This document shows, in pieces, positions 1 through 8,261 of a stretch of 38,269 bases of DNA. Where the stretch lies: positions 1 to 38,269 of the forward strand of contig NTKX01000010.1 in the NCBI GenBank assembly GCA_002457135.1. The letters run 5' to 3'. Within the stretch, counting starts at the first letter, position 1. The number at the start of each line of letters is the position of its first letter. The notes under the pieces were generated by a model, which did not search any database, had not been told where the DNA came from, and worked only from the letters and a program-made list of their open reading frames with translations. A program made the position numbers and the translations under genes. Source of the stretch: SAR116 cluster bacterium MED-G04. GTDB lineage: Bacteria; Pseudomonadota; Alphaproteobacteria; Puniceispirillales; UBA1172.

Positions 1-921
1 CGTTTTGATCGTGAGAGCGTCGCTGATGAAACCCGTCATGCCCGCATGCTGGCCGATCACCTTGGGGCTGAGTTTATTGATGCCACTTACGGTGAGGATG
101 ATTTCATCACCAGCGCGGGAATGGCGGTGGCGGCAACCGATGATCCGGTGGCGGATTACGCCATCCTGCCGAGCTATCATCTGGCGGCGCGGGCGCGGGC
201 TGATGTCAAGGTGATCCTGACCGGGGAGGGCGGGGATGAATTTTTCGCAGGCTATGGGCGATATCGTGCCGGCATGCGCCCGTTTCTGCCCAAAAGCCCG
301 ACCCGCCCGGGACCAGCGTTGAAATCGGGGCTGATCAGGGCTGATCTGGCTCAACGCCTCGGCCATGCTCTCATGGAACAGTCGGGCCATCTGCCCTCAT
401 TCACTGAGCGGCTGTTTGACAGGGACACGGCACTGGCCCGCCTGCAACAGCATGATATTGCCGAATGGCTGCCTGATGATCTCCTCACCAAGGCGGATCG
501 CTGCCTCATGCATAACGGGATTGAGGGGCGCACGCCGTTTGTTGACCGGCATCTTTCCGCCTATGGGTTCGGGCTTGGCCATGCCGATAAAATCCGCAAG
601 CGTGATGGTAAATACAGGCTCAAGGCCTGGCTTCAGGAAAACCTGCCTGAGGCAAAACCCTTCACCCCCAAACGCGGATTTACCGTGCCGGTGGGGGAAT
701 GGATCGCCCGCCACGCCGGTGAATTTGCGCCGCTCGTCTCCCGCCTTGATAGCATCACCAGCATCATTGATGCCTCCGCTGTTCAAGGGTTATTTGCGGG
801 CGCGGATCGCCGTTCGGGGCTGCTGGCATGGCGGGTGCTGTATTTCGCGCTCTGGCATCAGATCCATGGTCGCGGCGTTGACCCGGCTCAGCCGGTAGCC
901 GCCATTCTTGCCGCCCGTTAG
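1..921 (+). CDS. asnB: Asparagine synthetase (glutamine-hydrolysing), C-terminal part, cut by window start
   Basis: The reading frame is open from the first base, so the start lies outside the window; about 306 codons are visible. They correspond to the C-terminal synthetase domain, which activates aspartate with ATP and transfers ammonia made by the missing N-terminal glutaminase domain. Visible family marks are the LTGEGGDEFFAGY motif, with the acidic loop of the ATP pyrophosphatase fold, followed by DLLTKADRCLMHNGIEGR and TPFVDRHL, typical of AsnB. It converges on the next gene with a 13-base gap. AsnB-like proteins may serve general asparagine synthesis or a polysaccharide or peptide modification locus; the upstream context needed to tell them apart is not visible. 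Confidence 0.9.
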   Translation, partial: RFDRESVADETRHARMLADHLGAEFIDATYGEDDFITSAGMAVAATDDPVADYAILPSYHLAARARADVKVILTGEGGDEFFAGYGRYRAGMRPFLPKSPTRPGPALKSGLIRADLAQRLGHALMEQSGHLPSFTERLFDRDTALARLQQHDIAEWLPDDLLTKADRCLMHNGIEGRTPFVDRHLSAYGFGLGHADKIRKRDGKYRLKAWLQENLPEAKPFTPKRGFTVPVGEWIARHAGEFAPLVSRLDSITSIIDASAVQGLFAGADRRSGLLAWRVLYFALWHQIHGRGVDPAQPVAAILAAR

Positions 922-934
922 CCTTTAAACCCGG

Positions 935-1489
935 CTAGAAGGATGAGTTTGGGCCACTGAGGAATTCCTTTTCCTCATCGCTGAGGGGGCGGCCGAGGAT
1001 CGTGCTGCGGTGCGGGAAATGGCCAAACCGGGCAACGATATCACGGTGCGCAACAGCATAGCCGTGGGTACGCTCGGTGGTGTATTGCTCAAACAGCGGC
1101 AGGGAGGCATCCTGGATCGACAGGTCCTCGGCATGCATCATCGGCATCAGCAGGAAATGCCGGTAATGGACATCTTCAAACGTATCGAGATAGCCGCGCT
1201 CCAGCCCCTTGAGCGACAGGGCCAGGGCCATGTCATCACCGGAAAAGGCCTTGGGCGTGTCGCGGTAGATGTTGCGGGTCATCTGGTCAAGCAGCAGGAT
1301 CAGCGCCACCAGCCCGTCACTGTTTTCGGCCCATTGGTCGAGCTGCCCGGCCAGCGCCATTTCCACCAGATCACCAAATTGGTCTTTCAGGGTGGCATCG
1401 AAATCATCGTTTTTGATGAACCAGCTTTCCTCAGGGGTTTCTTCAAACCAGAAATTCAGCACAACCTCGATTTTGTCTTCATGGCGCAT
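935..1489 (-). CDS. DUF924 family protein
   Basis: A 184-residue soluble protein of the DUF924 family, whose biochemical role is not established. Recognisable marks are the N-terminal VLNFWFEETPEESWF stretch, the central LILLLDQMTRNIYRDTP block, and the HYRHFLLMPMMHAEDLS and VARFGHFPHRSTILGRP blocks conserved across the family. The fold is all-alpha and TPR-like by family knowledge. There is no signal peptide or membrane segment. The start is supported by an AGGGAG site six bases upstream. It converges on the asparagine synthetase and is separated by about 75 bases from the flavoenzyme gene on the same strand, so co-transcription is possible but not shown. Confidence 0.85.
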   Translation of the reverse strand: MRHEDKIEVVLNFWFEETPEESWFIKNDDFDATLKDQFGDLVEMALAGQLDQWAENSDGLVALILLLDQMTRNIYRDTPKAFSGDDMALALSLKGLERGYLDTFEDVHYRHFLLMPMMHAEDLSIQDASLPLFEQYTTERTHGYAVAHRDIVARFGHFPHRSTILGRPLSDEEKEFLSGPNSSF

Positions 1490-1565
1490 GGTCAGCTCCC
1501 TTAATGTTGGTCTTTAACTTGGTGTTCTTCCTGGAGAGGCCGACTATCATCAGAGGGGTCCGGCT

Positions 1566-3005
1566 CTAGAGAATTTTCCCCGGGTTCATGATCCCGTTCG
1601 GGTCAAGTGCCTTTTTGATCGCTTCCATCACGGCGAGGGCGGTTGCATCCTTGGCATCACGCAGCAGGTGGCGTTTTTTCTGGCCAATCCCGTGTTCGGC
1701 ACTGATTGACCCGCCATACTGTTTCAACAGCCCTGACAGCATTGTATCAAATTCGGGGAAAAGTGCCATGAAATCGGGGTGTCCCTGCCGCGGGATGCAG
1801 AGGTTGTAATGCAGGTTGCCATCCCCGAGATGACCAAACCCGAAAACCCGCACCCCGGGGGCAATCGCCTCAGCCGCGGCGGCGGCGCGGTGATAGAATT
1901 CCGCCATGTGTTCAATCGGGATGGAGATATCGGATTTATAGGCGACCCCGGCCTTGATTTCGCTTTCGGGCGTAAGCTCCCGAATGGCCCAGAGCGCGGC
2001 ACGCTGATTGCCGCTGGTGGCGATGGTTGCATCATTGATCAGCTCATCCTCCAGTGATGCCTCCAGTATCCCTTCCATCAGATTGTTGAGCGGCATTGTG
2101 CCATCCAGCCCGGGCATGGCATCGGTGGGGGCGGTGGATGAAATCTCAATAAACGCTGAAAAGGCCGGGATATCGGCGATCGGCTGAACCGTGTCGGGAT
2201 AATGTTCCATGACATTGTCGATGATCGATTTCGGCATCAGCTCAAACGTTGTCACCCTGCCGCCACTGGCAGACTGGCACAGGTTGAGAAGGCTGATGGC
2301 AGCATCGATATCACGCAATCCGGCAAAGGCGGTGACAACGGCCTGATGCGCCGGGAACAGTTGCAATGTTGCGGCCGTGATGATCCCGAGCGTGCCTTCG
2401 GACCCGATGAAAAGGTTTTTCAGGTCATAGCCGGTGTTATCTTTTTTGAGGGGGGAAAGCAGGTTCATGACCCGCCCGTCAGGGACAACCACCTCAAGCC
2501 CGAGGCAGAGCGCCCTGGCGTTGCCATAGCGCACCACCCCCAGACCGCCTGCATTGGTGGAAAGATTGCCGCCGATCCGGCAAGTCCCGCGAGAGCCGAA
2601 ATCAAGCGGGAACAGCAATCCTTCAGCCTCGGCACTGCGCTGGATGGTTTCCAGAATGCAGCCTGCCTGAACCACCATGGTGTTGCTTTTAAGATCGAGG
2701 CTAAGCACCTGATCCATCCGTTTCAGCGACAGCACAATGGCATCACCGCTGGTATCAGGGGTTGCGCCGCCGCAAAGACCGGTATTACCGCCCTGGGGGA
2801 CAATCGGCACGCCGTGTTCATTGGCGTAGGCGAGAACGCGGCTGACTTCATCGGTGGAACCGGGATGCACCACCGCCGTTGCCGTGCCGGTGTAATGCTT
2901 GCGCCAGTCGGTCAGGTAAGGCGCGGTTTCATCCGCATCGGTGATGACGGATTTGGCCCCGCAGATCGTGGTCAGGGCAGTGATGATGGCGTTGGTATCA
3001 GGCAT
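1566..3005 (-). CDS. FAD-binding oxidoreductase, D-2-hydroxyglutarate dehydrogenase-like
   Basis: A 479-residue flavoprotein of the GlcD/D-lactate dehydrogenase family. Residues about 40-215 form the PCMH FAD-binding domain, with VPQGGNTGLCGG at 69-80 and NLFIGSEGTLGIIT at 197-210. The C-terminal FAD-oxidase domain has the metal and substrate site HLGDGNLHYN (H392, H399) and SAEHGIGQKKR (E437, H438). The segments PLDFGSRGTCRIGGNLSTNA and LKKDNTGYDLKNLFIGSEG resemble mitochondrial and bacterial D2HGDH more than glycolate oxidase GlcD. The likely reaction is oxidation of D-2-hydroxyglutarate or a related D-2-hydroxyacid, passing electrons to an acceptor such as ETF. Such enzymes recycle the D-2-HG made by SerA, but serA is not next door. 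D-lactate dehydrogenase activity is the main alternative. Confidence 0.88.
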   Translation of the reverse strand: MPDTNAIITALTTICGAKSVITDADETAPYLTDWRKHYTGTATAVVHPGSTDEVSRVLAYANEHGVPIVPQGGNTGLCGGATPDTSGDAIVLSLKRMDQVLSLDLKSNTMVVQAGCILETIQRSAEAEGLLFPLDFGSRGTCRIGGNLSTNAGGLGVVRYGNARALCLGLEVVVPDGRVMNLLSPLKKDNTGYDLKNLFIGSEGTLGIITAATLQLFPAHQAVVTAFAGLRDIDAAISLLNLCQSASGGRVTTFELMPKSIIDNVMEHYPDTVQPIADIPAFSAFIEISSTAPTDAMPGLDGTMPLNNLMEGILEASLEDELINDATIATSGNQRAALWAIRELTPESEIKAGVAYKSDISIPIEHMAEFYHRAAAAAEAIAPGVRVFGFGHLGDGNLHYNLCIPRQGHPDFMALFPEFDTMLSGLLKQYGGSISAEHGIGQKKRHLLRDAKDATALAVMEAIKKALDPNGIMNPGKIL

Positions 3006-3080
3006 GTCAAACCGTGGCAGGGACTGGAACAGGGATCATCATACCATGCTGTATTGCAGGATCAATGCTGCACTAATAAA

Positions 3081-3100
3081 TGCACCCTCAAACAGGGGCA
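3081..3100 (-). terminator. Weak hairpin after sua5
   Basis: Just downstream of the minus-strand sua5 stop, TGC-A-CCCT and AGGGGCA can pair as a 7-bp stem with one bulged A and a five-base loop. On the minus strand it is followed by an AT-rich run rather than a clean U tract, so termination is only a possibility. Confidence 0.25.
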
Positions 3101-3104
3101 TGCG

Positions 3105-4067
3105 TCATTTTTTAGCAGCGCGGTTGAGCCGGTCATTGATCGCCGTCCCGATCCCGCCATGGGGGACAGGGGCAACGGCAATGGCGACGGCCCCGATCCG
3201 GTCAGCCTGACGCAGAAGATCATAGAGCGATGCCGCTGCCTCAATCAGATCACCCCTTGGGCTGAGGTTGAAGGCATGGCGGCAAAGAGGGGCATCGGCA
3301 TCACCAAAACCGATCCACACCGTGTCCCTCCCGGCATCGTTCTGGTTCAGCAACAGGGGGGTTGCCGGGGCGTAATGGCTTTCCATCTGGCCCGGGCTGA
3401 TGATGCCGTGGCTGTCTTTCCCTGAGGGGTTTCCAGGGATGATGCCGGTTGCATCCTCAATCATGGTATCAGTGACACTGCCGGGGCGGAGGATCACCGG
3501 AACCGCCCCCCTTGCATCAATCACCGTCGATTCCAGCCCCCCTTCAGCAGCCCCGCAATCAAGGATCATGGCGAGATCGGCGTTGCCCCCCAGCTCTTCC
3601 AGAACATGCCCGGCCCGGGTCGGGCTGATGCGGCCGGAACGGTTTGCCGATGGTGCCGCCACGGGAACCCCCGCCTCAGCCAGAAAGGCGCGGGCATGGG
3701 TGTTGGCAGGAACCCGCAGGGCGACACTGTCCAGCCCGGATGTGGCCAGCGTGCTGATCGGACAGTCAGGCTGCTGGTCCAGCACCAGTGTCATCGGACC
3801 GGGCCAGAAATGGTCAGCCAGAATGCGGGCAAGGGGGGTTTCCTTGCCTGTCTCAAAAACAGTCTTGCTATCAGCAACGTGACTGATCAGCGGGTTGAAG
3901 CCGGGGCGGGATTTCGCTGCAAAAATGCGGGCCACGGCCTGACCATCCAGGGCATTGCCGCCCAGCCCGTAGACGGTCTCGGTGCCAAAGGCAACCAGCC
4001 TGCCGTCACGGATAAGGGATGCGGCCTCAGTGATTGCTGCCTGATCGGGGTGCCGGGTTTCAGTCAT
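3105..4067 (-). CDS. tsaC: L-threonylcarbamoyladenylate synthase (Sua5/YrdC type)
   Basis: Makes threonylcarbamoyl-AMP from threonine, bicarbonate and ATP, the first step of the tRNA t6A37 modification at ANN-decoding tRNAs. The protein is about 320 residues. The YrdC domain (about residues 10-205) shows VAFGTETVYGLGG, the KSRPGFNPL nucleotide-binding stretch and VAAPSANRSGRISPT. SPGQMESHYAP marks the linker into the Sua5-specific C-terminal domain, so this is the long Sua5 form rather than short TsaC. A longer open frame runs upstream into the neighbouring gene, but the ATG at 4067 starts right before the conserved region. It gives an 8-base overlap with the cysQ-like gene, consistent with translational coupling. 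Confidence 0.93.
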   Translation of the reverse strand: MTETRHPDQAAITEAASLIRDGRLVAFGTETVYGLGGNALDGQAVARIFAAKSRPGFNPLISHVADSKTVFETGKETPLARILADHFWPGPMTLVLDQQPDCPISTLATSGLDSVALRVPANTHARAFLAEAGVPVAAPSANRSGRISPTRAGHVLEELGGNADLAMILDCGAAEGGLESTVIDARGAVPVILRPGSVTDTMIEDATGIIPGNPSGKDSHGIISPGQMESHYAPATPLLLNQNDAGRDTVWIGFGDADAPLCRHAFNLSPRGDLIEAAASLYDLLRQADRIGAVAIAVAPVPHGGIGTAINDRLNRAAKK

Positions 4068-4911
4068 CACCGCCTTCCCGTGGGGGAACCCATTCGGATG
4101 GTGGTGTGCCGTCCAGGCTGGCCATGGCGGCAAAATACCCGTTCAACCGGCCCGGTTTGCCATACATGAAGGCATTGCCGTCAGGGCCGATGACGCTGCC
4201 CCCCGCCGCCTCGACAATGGCCTGACCGGCGGCGGTATCCCATTCCATGGTCGGCCCGATGCGCGGGTAGAGATCAGCCTTGCCCTCGGCAATGACGCAG
4301 AATTTGAGGGAAGAGCCAACAGCGACGTTTTCAGCGGCGTTGAGGCGTTCAATCCAGGCTTCGAGCGCAGGGCCGCGATGCGCCTTTGTGGCGACGATAT
4401 GGGGATGCGTGATCTCGGCCCGGCGCGCTGAGATCGGCCTTGCCTCGCCCATGGCCTCTAGCGTCTGGTTTGGGGATGGCCCGGTCTCACGCTTGGTGGC
4501 CATGCCATCCATCCCGGCCCATAGCTCACCCGTGGCGGGGGCATAGATCACGCCCAGCGCAGGGGCGCGATACCGGATCAGGGCGATGTTAACGGTGAAA
4601 TCCCGGCCGCCATTGATGAACCCCTTGGTGCCATCCAGCGGGTCCACGCACCAGTATTGCTCAGCTTCGGTATCATCATGGCCCTTATAGGTTTCCTCGG
4701 TGATCGCCGGGATGCCGGGGGCTATTTCTTCCAGCCCCTCACGGATAATCCGGTCAGCAGCCAGGTCAGCCTCGGTCACCGGGCTGCCGTCAGCCTTGTC
4801 GGTGCGCTCAACACCGCGCAGCCGGACATCCATGATGGCGTTGCCGGCACGGATCGACAGGGCCTCGATGCTGATGAGTTGGTCACGGGTCAATGCACGG
4901 ATCGGGGGCAT
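4060..4911 (-). CDS. cysQ: Inositol monophosphatase-family phosphatase, CysQ-like 3'(2'),5'-bisphosphate nucleotidase
   Basis: A 283-residue Mg-dependent phosphatase. The metal-binding motifs of the family are in order: AITEET (Glu), WCVDPLDGTKGFI (the DPxDGT signature), and MEWDTAAGQAIVEAAGG near the C terminus. Overall it most resembles CysQ, which hydrolyses PAP to AMP during sulfate assimilation and salvage; GGRDFTVNIALI and LKFCVIAEGKADLYPR also fit. Histidinol-phosphatase or inositol monophosphatase activity cannot be excluded from sequence. An upstream in-frame ATG would add 16 residues, but the ATG at 4911 has an AAAAGG site about eight bases before it and is preferred. The stop lies inside the sua5 start region (8-base overlap). 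Confidence 0.87.
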   Translation of the reverse strand: MPPIRALTRDQLISIEALSIRAGNAIMDVRLRGVERTDKADGSPVTEADLAADRIIREGLEEIAPGIPAITEETYKGHDDTEAEQYWCVDPLDGTKGFINGGRDFTVNIALIRYRAPALGVIYAPATGELWAGMDGMATKRETGPSPNQTLEAMGEARPISARRAEITHPHIVATKAHRGPALEAWIERLNAAENVAVGSSLKFCVIAEGKADLYPRIGPTMEWDTAAGQAIVEAAGGSVIGPDGNAFMYGKPGRLNGYFAAMASLDGTPPSEWVPPREGGDD

Positions 4912-5025
4912 GAAAAATACCTTTTCTGGAAATGAAATGCACCATGGCATAAAGCGCATGGATTTGCCAGTTGCAGGGTTGATTTCGTGGCTCTACCCTG
5001 AGGGGGAAGGAGAGGAGATAACCCG

Positions 5026-5745
5026 ATGTGTGGCCGATTTGCCAATGCCTCAAACCCTGATCAGTTGAAGGCATCGTTTCGTGTGCAGTTCCCTGCTGTG
5101 AACCCCCCACAAACCGGTGCAGGGGAGGGTGCAGCCAGCGGTCATAATCTGGCGCCGCGATGGAATATCGCCCCCGGCACCATGATCGATACCATTACCG
5201 GCGATGAGGATCGCAGCATGACCCCGGCGCATTGGGGGCTGGTGAACCCGAAATCGCCGCGCCCGCTGATCAATGCCCGTGGTGAAACCATGCTGGAAAA
5301 ACCGACCTTTGCCGATGCTGCCCGGCATCGCCGCTGCGTCGTGGTGGCCACCGGGTGGTATGAATGGAAGGCACCGCGCCAGCCCTATTATATCCGCCGC
5401 CGTGATGGTGCGCCCATGGCCATGGCCGGGCTGTATCGGCTCAACGCTGATCATCAGCCGGCGGAACGGTCGGCGGTGATTGTCACGCGCTCGGCCGTGG
5501 CCGGTCTGGGTGAGGTGCATCATCGCGCCCCGTTGTTGCTCGGCCCGGAAAGCCTCAATCGCTGGCTTGATCCATCCTGCCCTGAGGCAGTGATCGAAGC
5601 CATGGTCCTGCCTGAGGACGGGGGCGATCTGGAATGGTATCCCGTTTCAGCAGAGGTAGGGTCGGTGCGGGCTGATCACGAAGGCCTGATGCAGCGTGAT
5701 GACAGTCACGGCCAGGTCCCGCCCGCGCAGATGGAGCTGTTCTAG
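5026..5745 (+). CDS. SRAP domain protein (YedK/HMCES family), abasic-site crosslinking
   Basis: A 239-residue SOS response-associated peptidase family protein. It begins MCGRFAN, so removal of Met exposes Cys2, the residue that forms a thiazolidine crosslink with abasic sites in single-stranded DNA in studied homologues. Other conserved blocks are PRWNIAPGT, INARGETMLEKPTF (the conserved Asn-Ala-Arg-Glu segment) and VVVATGWYEWK with the catalytic-site Glu. A conserved His is expected in the EVHHRAPLLL segment, corresponding to the family's HxRMP motif, here with Ala-Pro instead of Met-Pro. A strong GGAG-rich site lies 8-12 bases upstream. It converges on alkA with the two stop codons overlapping in CTAG. 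Both genes deal with base loss or alkylation damage. Confidence 0.92.
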   Translation: MCGRFANASNPDQLKASFRVQFPAVNPPQTGAGEGAASGHNLAPRWNIAPGTMIDTITGDEDRSMTPAHWGLVNPKSPRPLINARGETMLEKPTFADAARHRRCVVVATGWYEWKAPRQPYYIRRRDGAPMAMAGLYRLNADHQPAERSAVIVTRSAVAGLGEVHHRAPLLLGPESLNRWLDPSCPEAVIEAMVLPEDGGDLEWYPVSAEVGSVRADHEGLMQRDDSHGQVPPAQMELF

Positions 5746-6392
5746 ATATCGGTGATCGTGGCGGCGTGGCGATACCGGGCGTAGACATGCCACAGCATCA
5801 ACGCGCCCGCGCCGCGATAGGGTTGCCAGTCATCCCCCATCCGCTGCATGGTTTTGCCATCAGGGCGGGTGTTGAGCGATTTCAGGATTTTCATGCCCTC
5901 CTGCAAGGCGAGGTCATTATAGGGCCAGGCATCCATATCCAGGAGGACGAAGAGCCGGTAGTTGTCCGCTGTCCAGTCCCCGATTCCGCGCAGGGCCGTC
6001 AGGTAGCGCGTGGCATCCTGCCCCTTCAGGCTGGCAAGATGATCAAAATCGAGCCTGCCATCGGCGATGGCATCGGCCAGTCCCTTGACGTATTCGGCCT
6101 TCATGCGTGACAGGCCAACCCCCCGCAGGGTTTCCATGCTGGCGGCACCGGCATTTTCCGCCTGATCCAGTTTTGCCTCTTGCATCCGGGACCAGACAGC
6201 GGCGGCGGCCTTGGTGGAAATCTGCTGGCCGATAATGGTCCGGCACAGGGTGGCAAAGCCGTGGGGCAGGGTACGATCAGGCGGCGGCCCCAGATCCTTG
6301 AGCGCACGGGCGATATCGGCATCCAGCCGCGCCAGTTGATGCAAGGCCCCGTCCTCACCCATCAGGGCCTGTTCCATTGAATAATGCGCCAT
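5742..6392 (-). CDS. alkA: DNA-3-methyladenine glycosylase II (HhH-GPD family)
   Basis: A 216-residue base-excision glycosylase. The helix-hairpin-helix region with the catalytic Asp appears as LTALRGIGDWTADNYRLFVL; the Asp in GIGDWTAD is in the position of the AlkA catalytic residue. TIIGQQISTKAAAAVW matches the family N-terminal helix. No iron-sulfur cysteine cluster is present, which separates it from MutY/Nth. It lacks the N-terminal AraC/Ada-like domain of E. coli AlkA, and the short form is common in alphaproteobacteria. Its product, an abasic site, is the ligand of the SRAP protein encoded convergently. The start ATG overlaps the palindrome CCATGG at the upstream end of the cytochrome b gene. 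Confidence 0.92.
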   Translation of the reverse strand: MAHYSMEQALMGEDGALHQLARLDADIARALKDLGPPPDRTLPHGFATLCRTIIGQQISTKAAAAVWSRMQEAKLDQAENAGAASMETLRGVGLSRMKAEYVKGLADAIADGRLDFDHLASLKGQDATRYLTALRGIGDWTADNYRLFVLLDMDAWPYNDLALQEGMKILKSLNTRPDGKTMQRMGDDWQPYRGAGALMLWHVYARYRHAATITDI

Positions 6393-6441
6393 GGCTGTTA
6401 CCCCGCTTGAAAGCCTGATGAGAATGCGTCAGAATCATCCC

Positions 6442-7098
6442 ATGAGCAAGTCAGGAGAAATCTGGGATATCCCGCTTCGGTTGTTTCATTGGCTTTTGAT
6501 GGTTTCAGTCATTGCATCAATCGGCAGCGTCAAGGCTGGCAATATGTTCGTCCATGAAAAGGCGGGTATTAGCGTGGCGGCGTTGCTGATCTTCCGGGTC
6601 ATCTGGGGTTTTGCCGGAAACCGCCATGCCCGTTTTGCCCATTTCCTCACAGGCCCCGGCCGTGTCATTGCCTATATCAAATCGAGGATGGGCGGTGAAC
6701 GCGGCATTCACCCCGGCCATGCGCCCACAGGGGGATGGGCCACCATGGTTATCCTCATGGTGTTTGCCGGCATGGCCTCCATGGGTCTGATGGCCCATGA
6801 TGATGTTCTCTACGAAGGCCCGCTGGCCGCCTGGGCAGGGGATTTTACCGATACCGCCACCAGACTCCACCACCTTGGCGAAAAGCTGGTTTTTGCGGTG
6901 ATTGCCATGCACCTGCTGGCGATGCTGATTTATCGCTTCTGGCTCAAGATCAATCTGGTTCCGGCGATGCTGCATGGCGGCCGTGATGAGGTCCGCCAAC
7001 CATCATCCAAAACCCGCCAGATTGCCGGGGTGATGGTGCTGGCCGCAGTGCTGATCACGGCCCATGCCCTCGGCATGAGCGGAGAGCGATTCTACTAG
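6442..7098 (+). CDS. Cytochrome b561 family membrane protein
   Basis: A diheme b-type cytochrome of about 218 residues with roughly four or five membrane spans: about residues 14-32, 38-55, 94-112, 148-165 and 185-202. The start at 6442 gives the family N terminus with WDIPLRLFHW, whose His is a likely heme ligand; HEKAG, RLHHLGEK and IAMHLLAML supply further candidate ligands. Upstream in-frame ATGs at 6391, 6418 and 6424 exist, but the first sits on the alkA start and none has a convincing ribosome site. It probably moves electrons between the quinone pool and periplasmic acceptors. The convergent cytochrome c' gene, 36 bases away, is a plausible partner because b561 and c' genes are often linked. 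Confidence 0.85.
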   Translation: MSKSGEIWDIPLRLFHWLLMVSVIASIGSVKAGNMFVHEKAGISVAALLIFRVIWGFAGNRHARFAHFLTGPGRVIAYIKSRMGGERGIHPGHAPTGGWATMVILMVFAGMASMGLMAHDDVLYEGPLAAWAGDFTDTATRLHHLGEKLVFAVIAMHLLAMLIYRFWLKINLVPAMLHGGRDEVRQPSSKTRQIAGVMVLAAVLITAHALGMSGERFY

Positions 7099-7134
7099 TC
7101 CGCCATTCCAGAATAAAACAGGCTTACAAGAACT

Positions 7135-7554
7135 CTATTCCTTGAAACGCTGGTGACAGGCCTTGCAGGTTCCGGCCAGTTTGCCCAGGCCTTTGCCCAG
7201 GCTGGTCATCTCATCCTTGTCGGCCATCATGGCCAGCTCGACAGCAGCGTTCTCGGCATTCTTGGCGAGGGCGGTAAAGTCATCAAACTCGGTCCAGATA
7301 TTGGGGAGTGCCTTGGTATCGCCTTCCCCTGACCCTTCCGGGAAATAGTCGATCATGCGGGATGACCAGTCGGCGACCTTGCGGGCCTCGGCGGCAATCG
7401 CCGGGGTGTCACCGGCGGGGATAGCGGCCTTGATGATCTTGAGCGCGGCAACATTACCCCTGAAACCGGCTTTACGTTCACTGATAACATCAGCCGCCTG
7501 GGCCGTAACGCCAAGGCAAAGACTGATAGCAAGAATGCTGAAATAGATGCGCAT
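7135..7554 (-). CDS. Cytochrome c' (class II c-type cytochrome)
   Basis: A 139-residue secreted cytochrome. A signal peptide occupies about residues 1-20 (MRIYFSILAISLCLGVTAQA). The heme-binding CKACH motif sits near the C terminus, followed only by QRFKE, the layout of class II cytochromes c' with a four-helix bundle. The start at 7554 is set by a GAAAGG site and the signal peptide; an upstream extension to 7632 has no such support. Cytochromes c' bind NO or act as periplasmic electron carriers. Its end faces the cytochrome b561 gene, and its start diverges from a LysE-type exporter over a region of about 90 bases. Confidence 0.9.
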   Translation of the reverse strand: MRIYFSILAISLCLGVTAQAADVISERKAGFRGNVAALKIIKAAIPAGDTPAIAAEARKVADWSSRMIDYFPEGSGEGDTKALPNIWTEFDDFTALAKNAENAAVELAMMADKDEMTSLGKGLGKLAGTCKACHQRFKE

Positions 7555-7643
7555 GGCCACCCTTTCTTTAGTGATTGCAGGATCACAACCAGAAATAGTA
7601 TGAATACCAATCATGACAAGTAATGCCGTCAAAGGAAGATATA

Positions 7644-8261
7644 TTGATCATACCATGGATGCCGCATTTCCTGCCAATGATCACGCTGATGGTCGTGGCG
7701 GCGTTCACGCCTGGCCCGAATAACATCATGCTGGCGGCATCGGGGGCGAATTTCGGGTTTCGCCGAACCATCCCCCATCTGCTCGGGGTGCCTTCGGGTT
7801 TTCTTTTCATGCTTGCGCTGGCGGGGGTTGGTCTGGACTGGCTGTTTGCGCTGTCCCCGCTGATCCAGCAGGGCTTTCGGGTGGCGGCGCTTGTGTTCAT
7901 TTTCTGGCTGGCCTGGCGCATTGCCACCAGCACGCAAGCCAGCAAGGAAGAGGGCCGCAGCCGGCCCCAATATTTTGTTGAGGCGGCAGCCTTTCAGTTC
8001 ATCAACCCCAAGGGCGTGGTCATGGCGATCACCGTCATTTCCAGTTTTATCAGCCCGGACCATGACTATTTCGCCCAATTCCTGATGGTGATGATGTGTT
8101 TCACGCTGGTGACGCTGATGGCGGTTTTGTGCTGGGCCGGTTTCGGGGTCATGATCAGGGGACTGATTGATACGCCATTACGGCTGAGGGTATTCAACAT
8201 CACCATGGCGGCCCTGCTGATAGGTTCCATCATGCCGGTCATGGCTGAACTGATCAGCTGA
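7644..8261 (+). CDS. LysE/RhtB family amino acid exporter
   Basis: An inner-membrane exporter of about 205 residues with six hydrophobic segments. The family signature AAFTPGPNNIMLAASGANFG lies in the first span, and AAFQFINPKGVVMAI is the matching central motif. It probably exports amino acids or homoserine-lactone-like compounds; the substrate cannot be read from sequence. Start choice is uncertain: TTG at 7644 has an AAGGAAG site five bases upstream, ATG at 7659 lies just inside, and ATG at 7623 has no ribosome site. Its 3' end overlaps the convergent EamA gene by eight bases. Confidence 0.88.
   Translation: MIIPWMPHFLPMITLMVVAAFTPGPNNIMLAASGANFGFRRTIPHLLGVPSGFLFMLALAGVGLDWLFALSPLIQQGFRVAALVFIFWLAWRIATSTQASKEEGRSRPQYFVEAAAFQFINPKGVVMAITVISSFISPDHDYFAQFLMVMMCFTLVTLMAVLCWAGFGVMIRGLIDTPLRLRVFNITMAALLIGSIMPVMAELIS

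Noticed and set aside
2202-3425. Plus-strand open frame of 407 codons opposite the flavoenzyme and sua5
   Set aside because: Fully antisense to two well-recognised genes and across the gap between them; composition looks like a shadow frame of GC-rich DNA.
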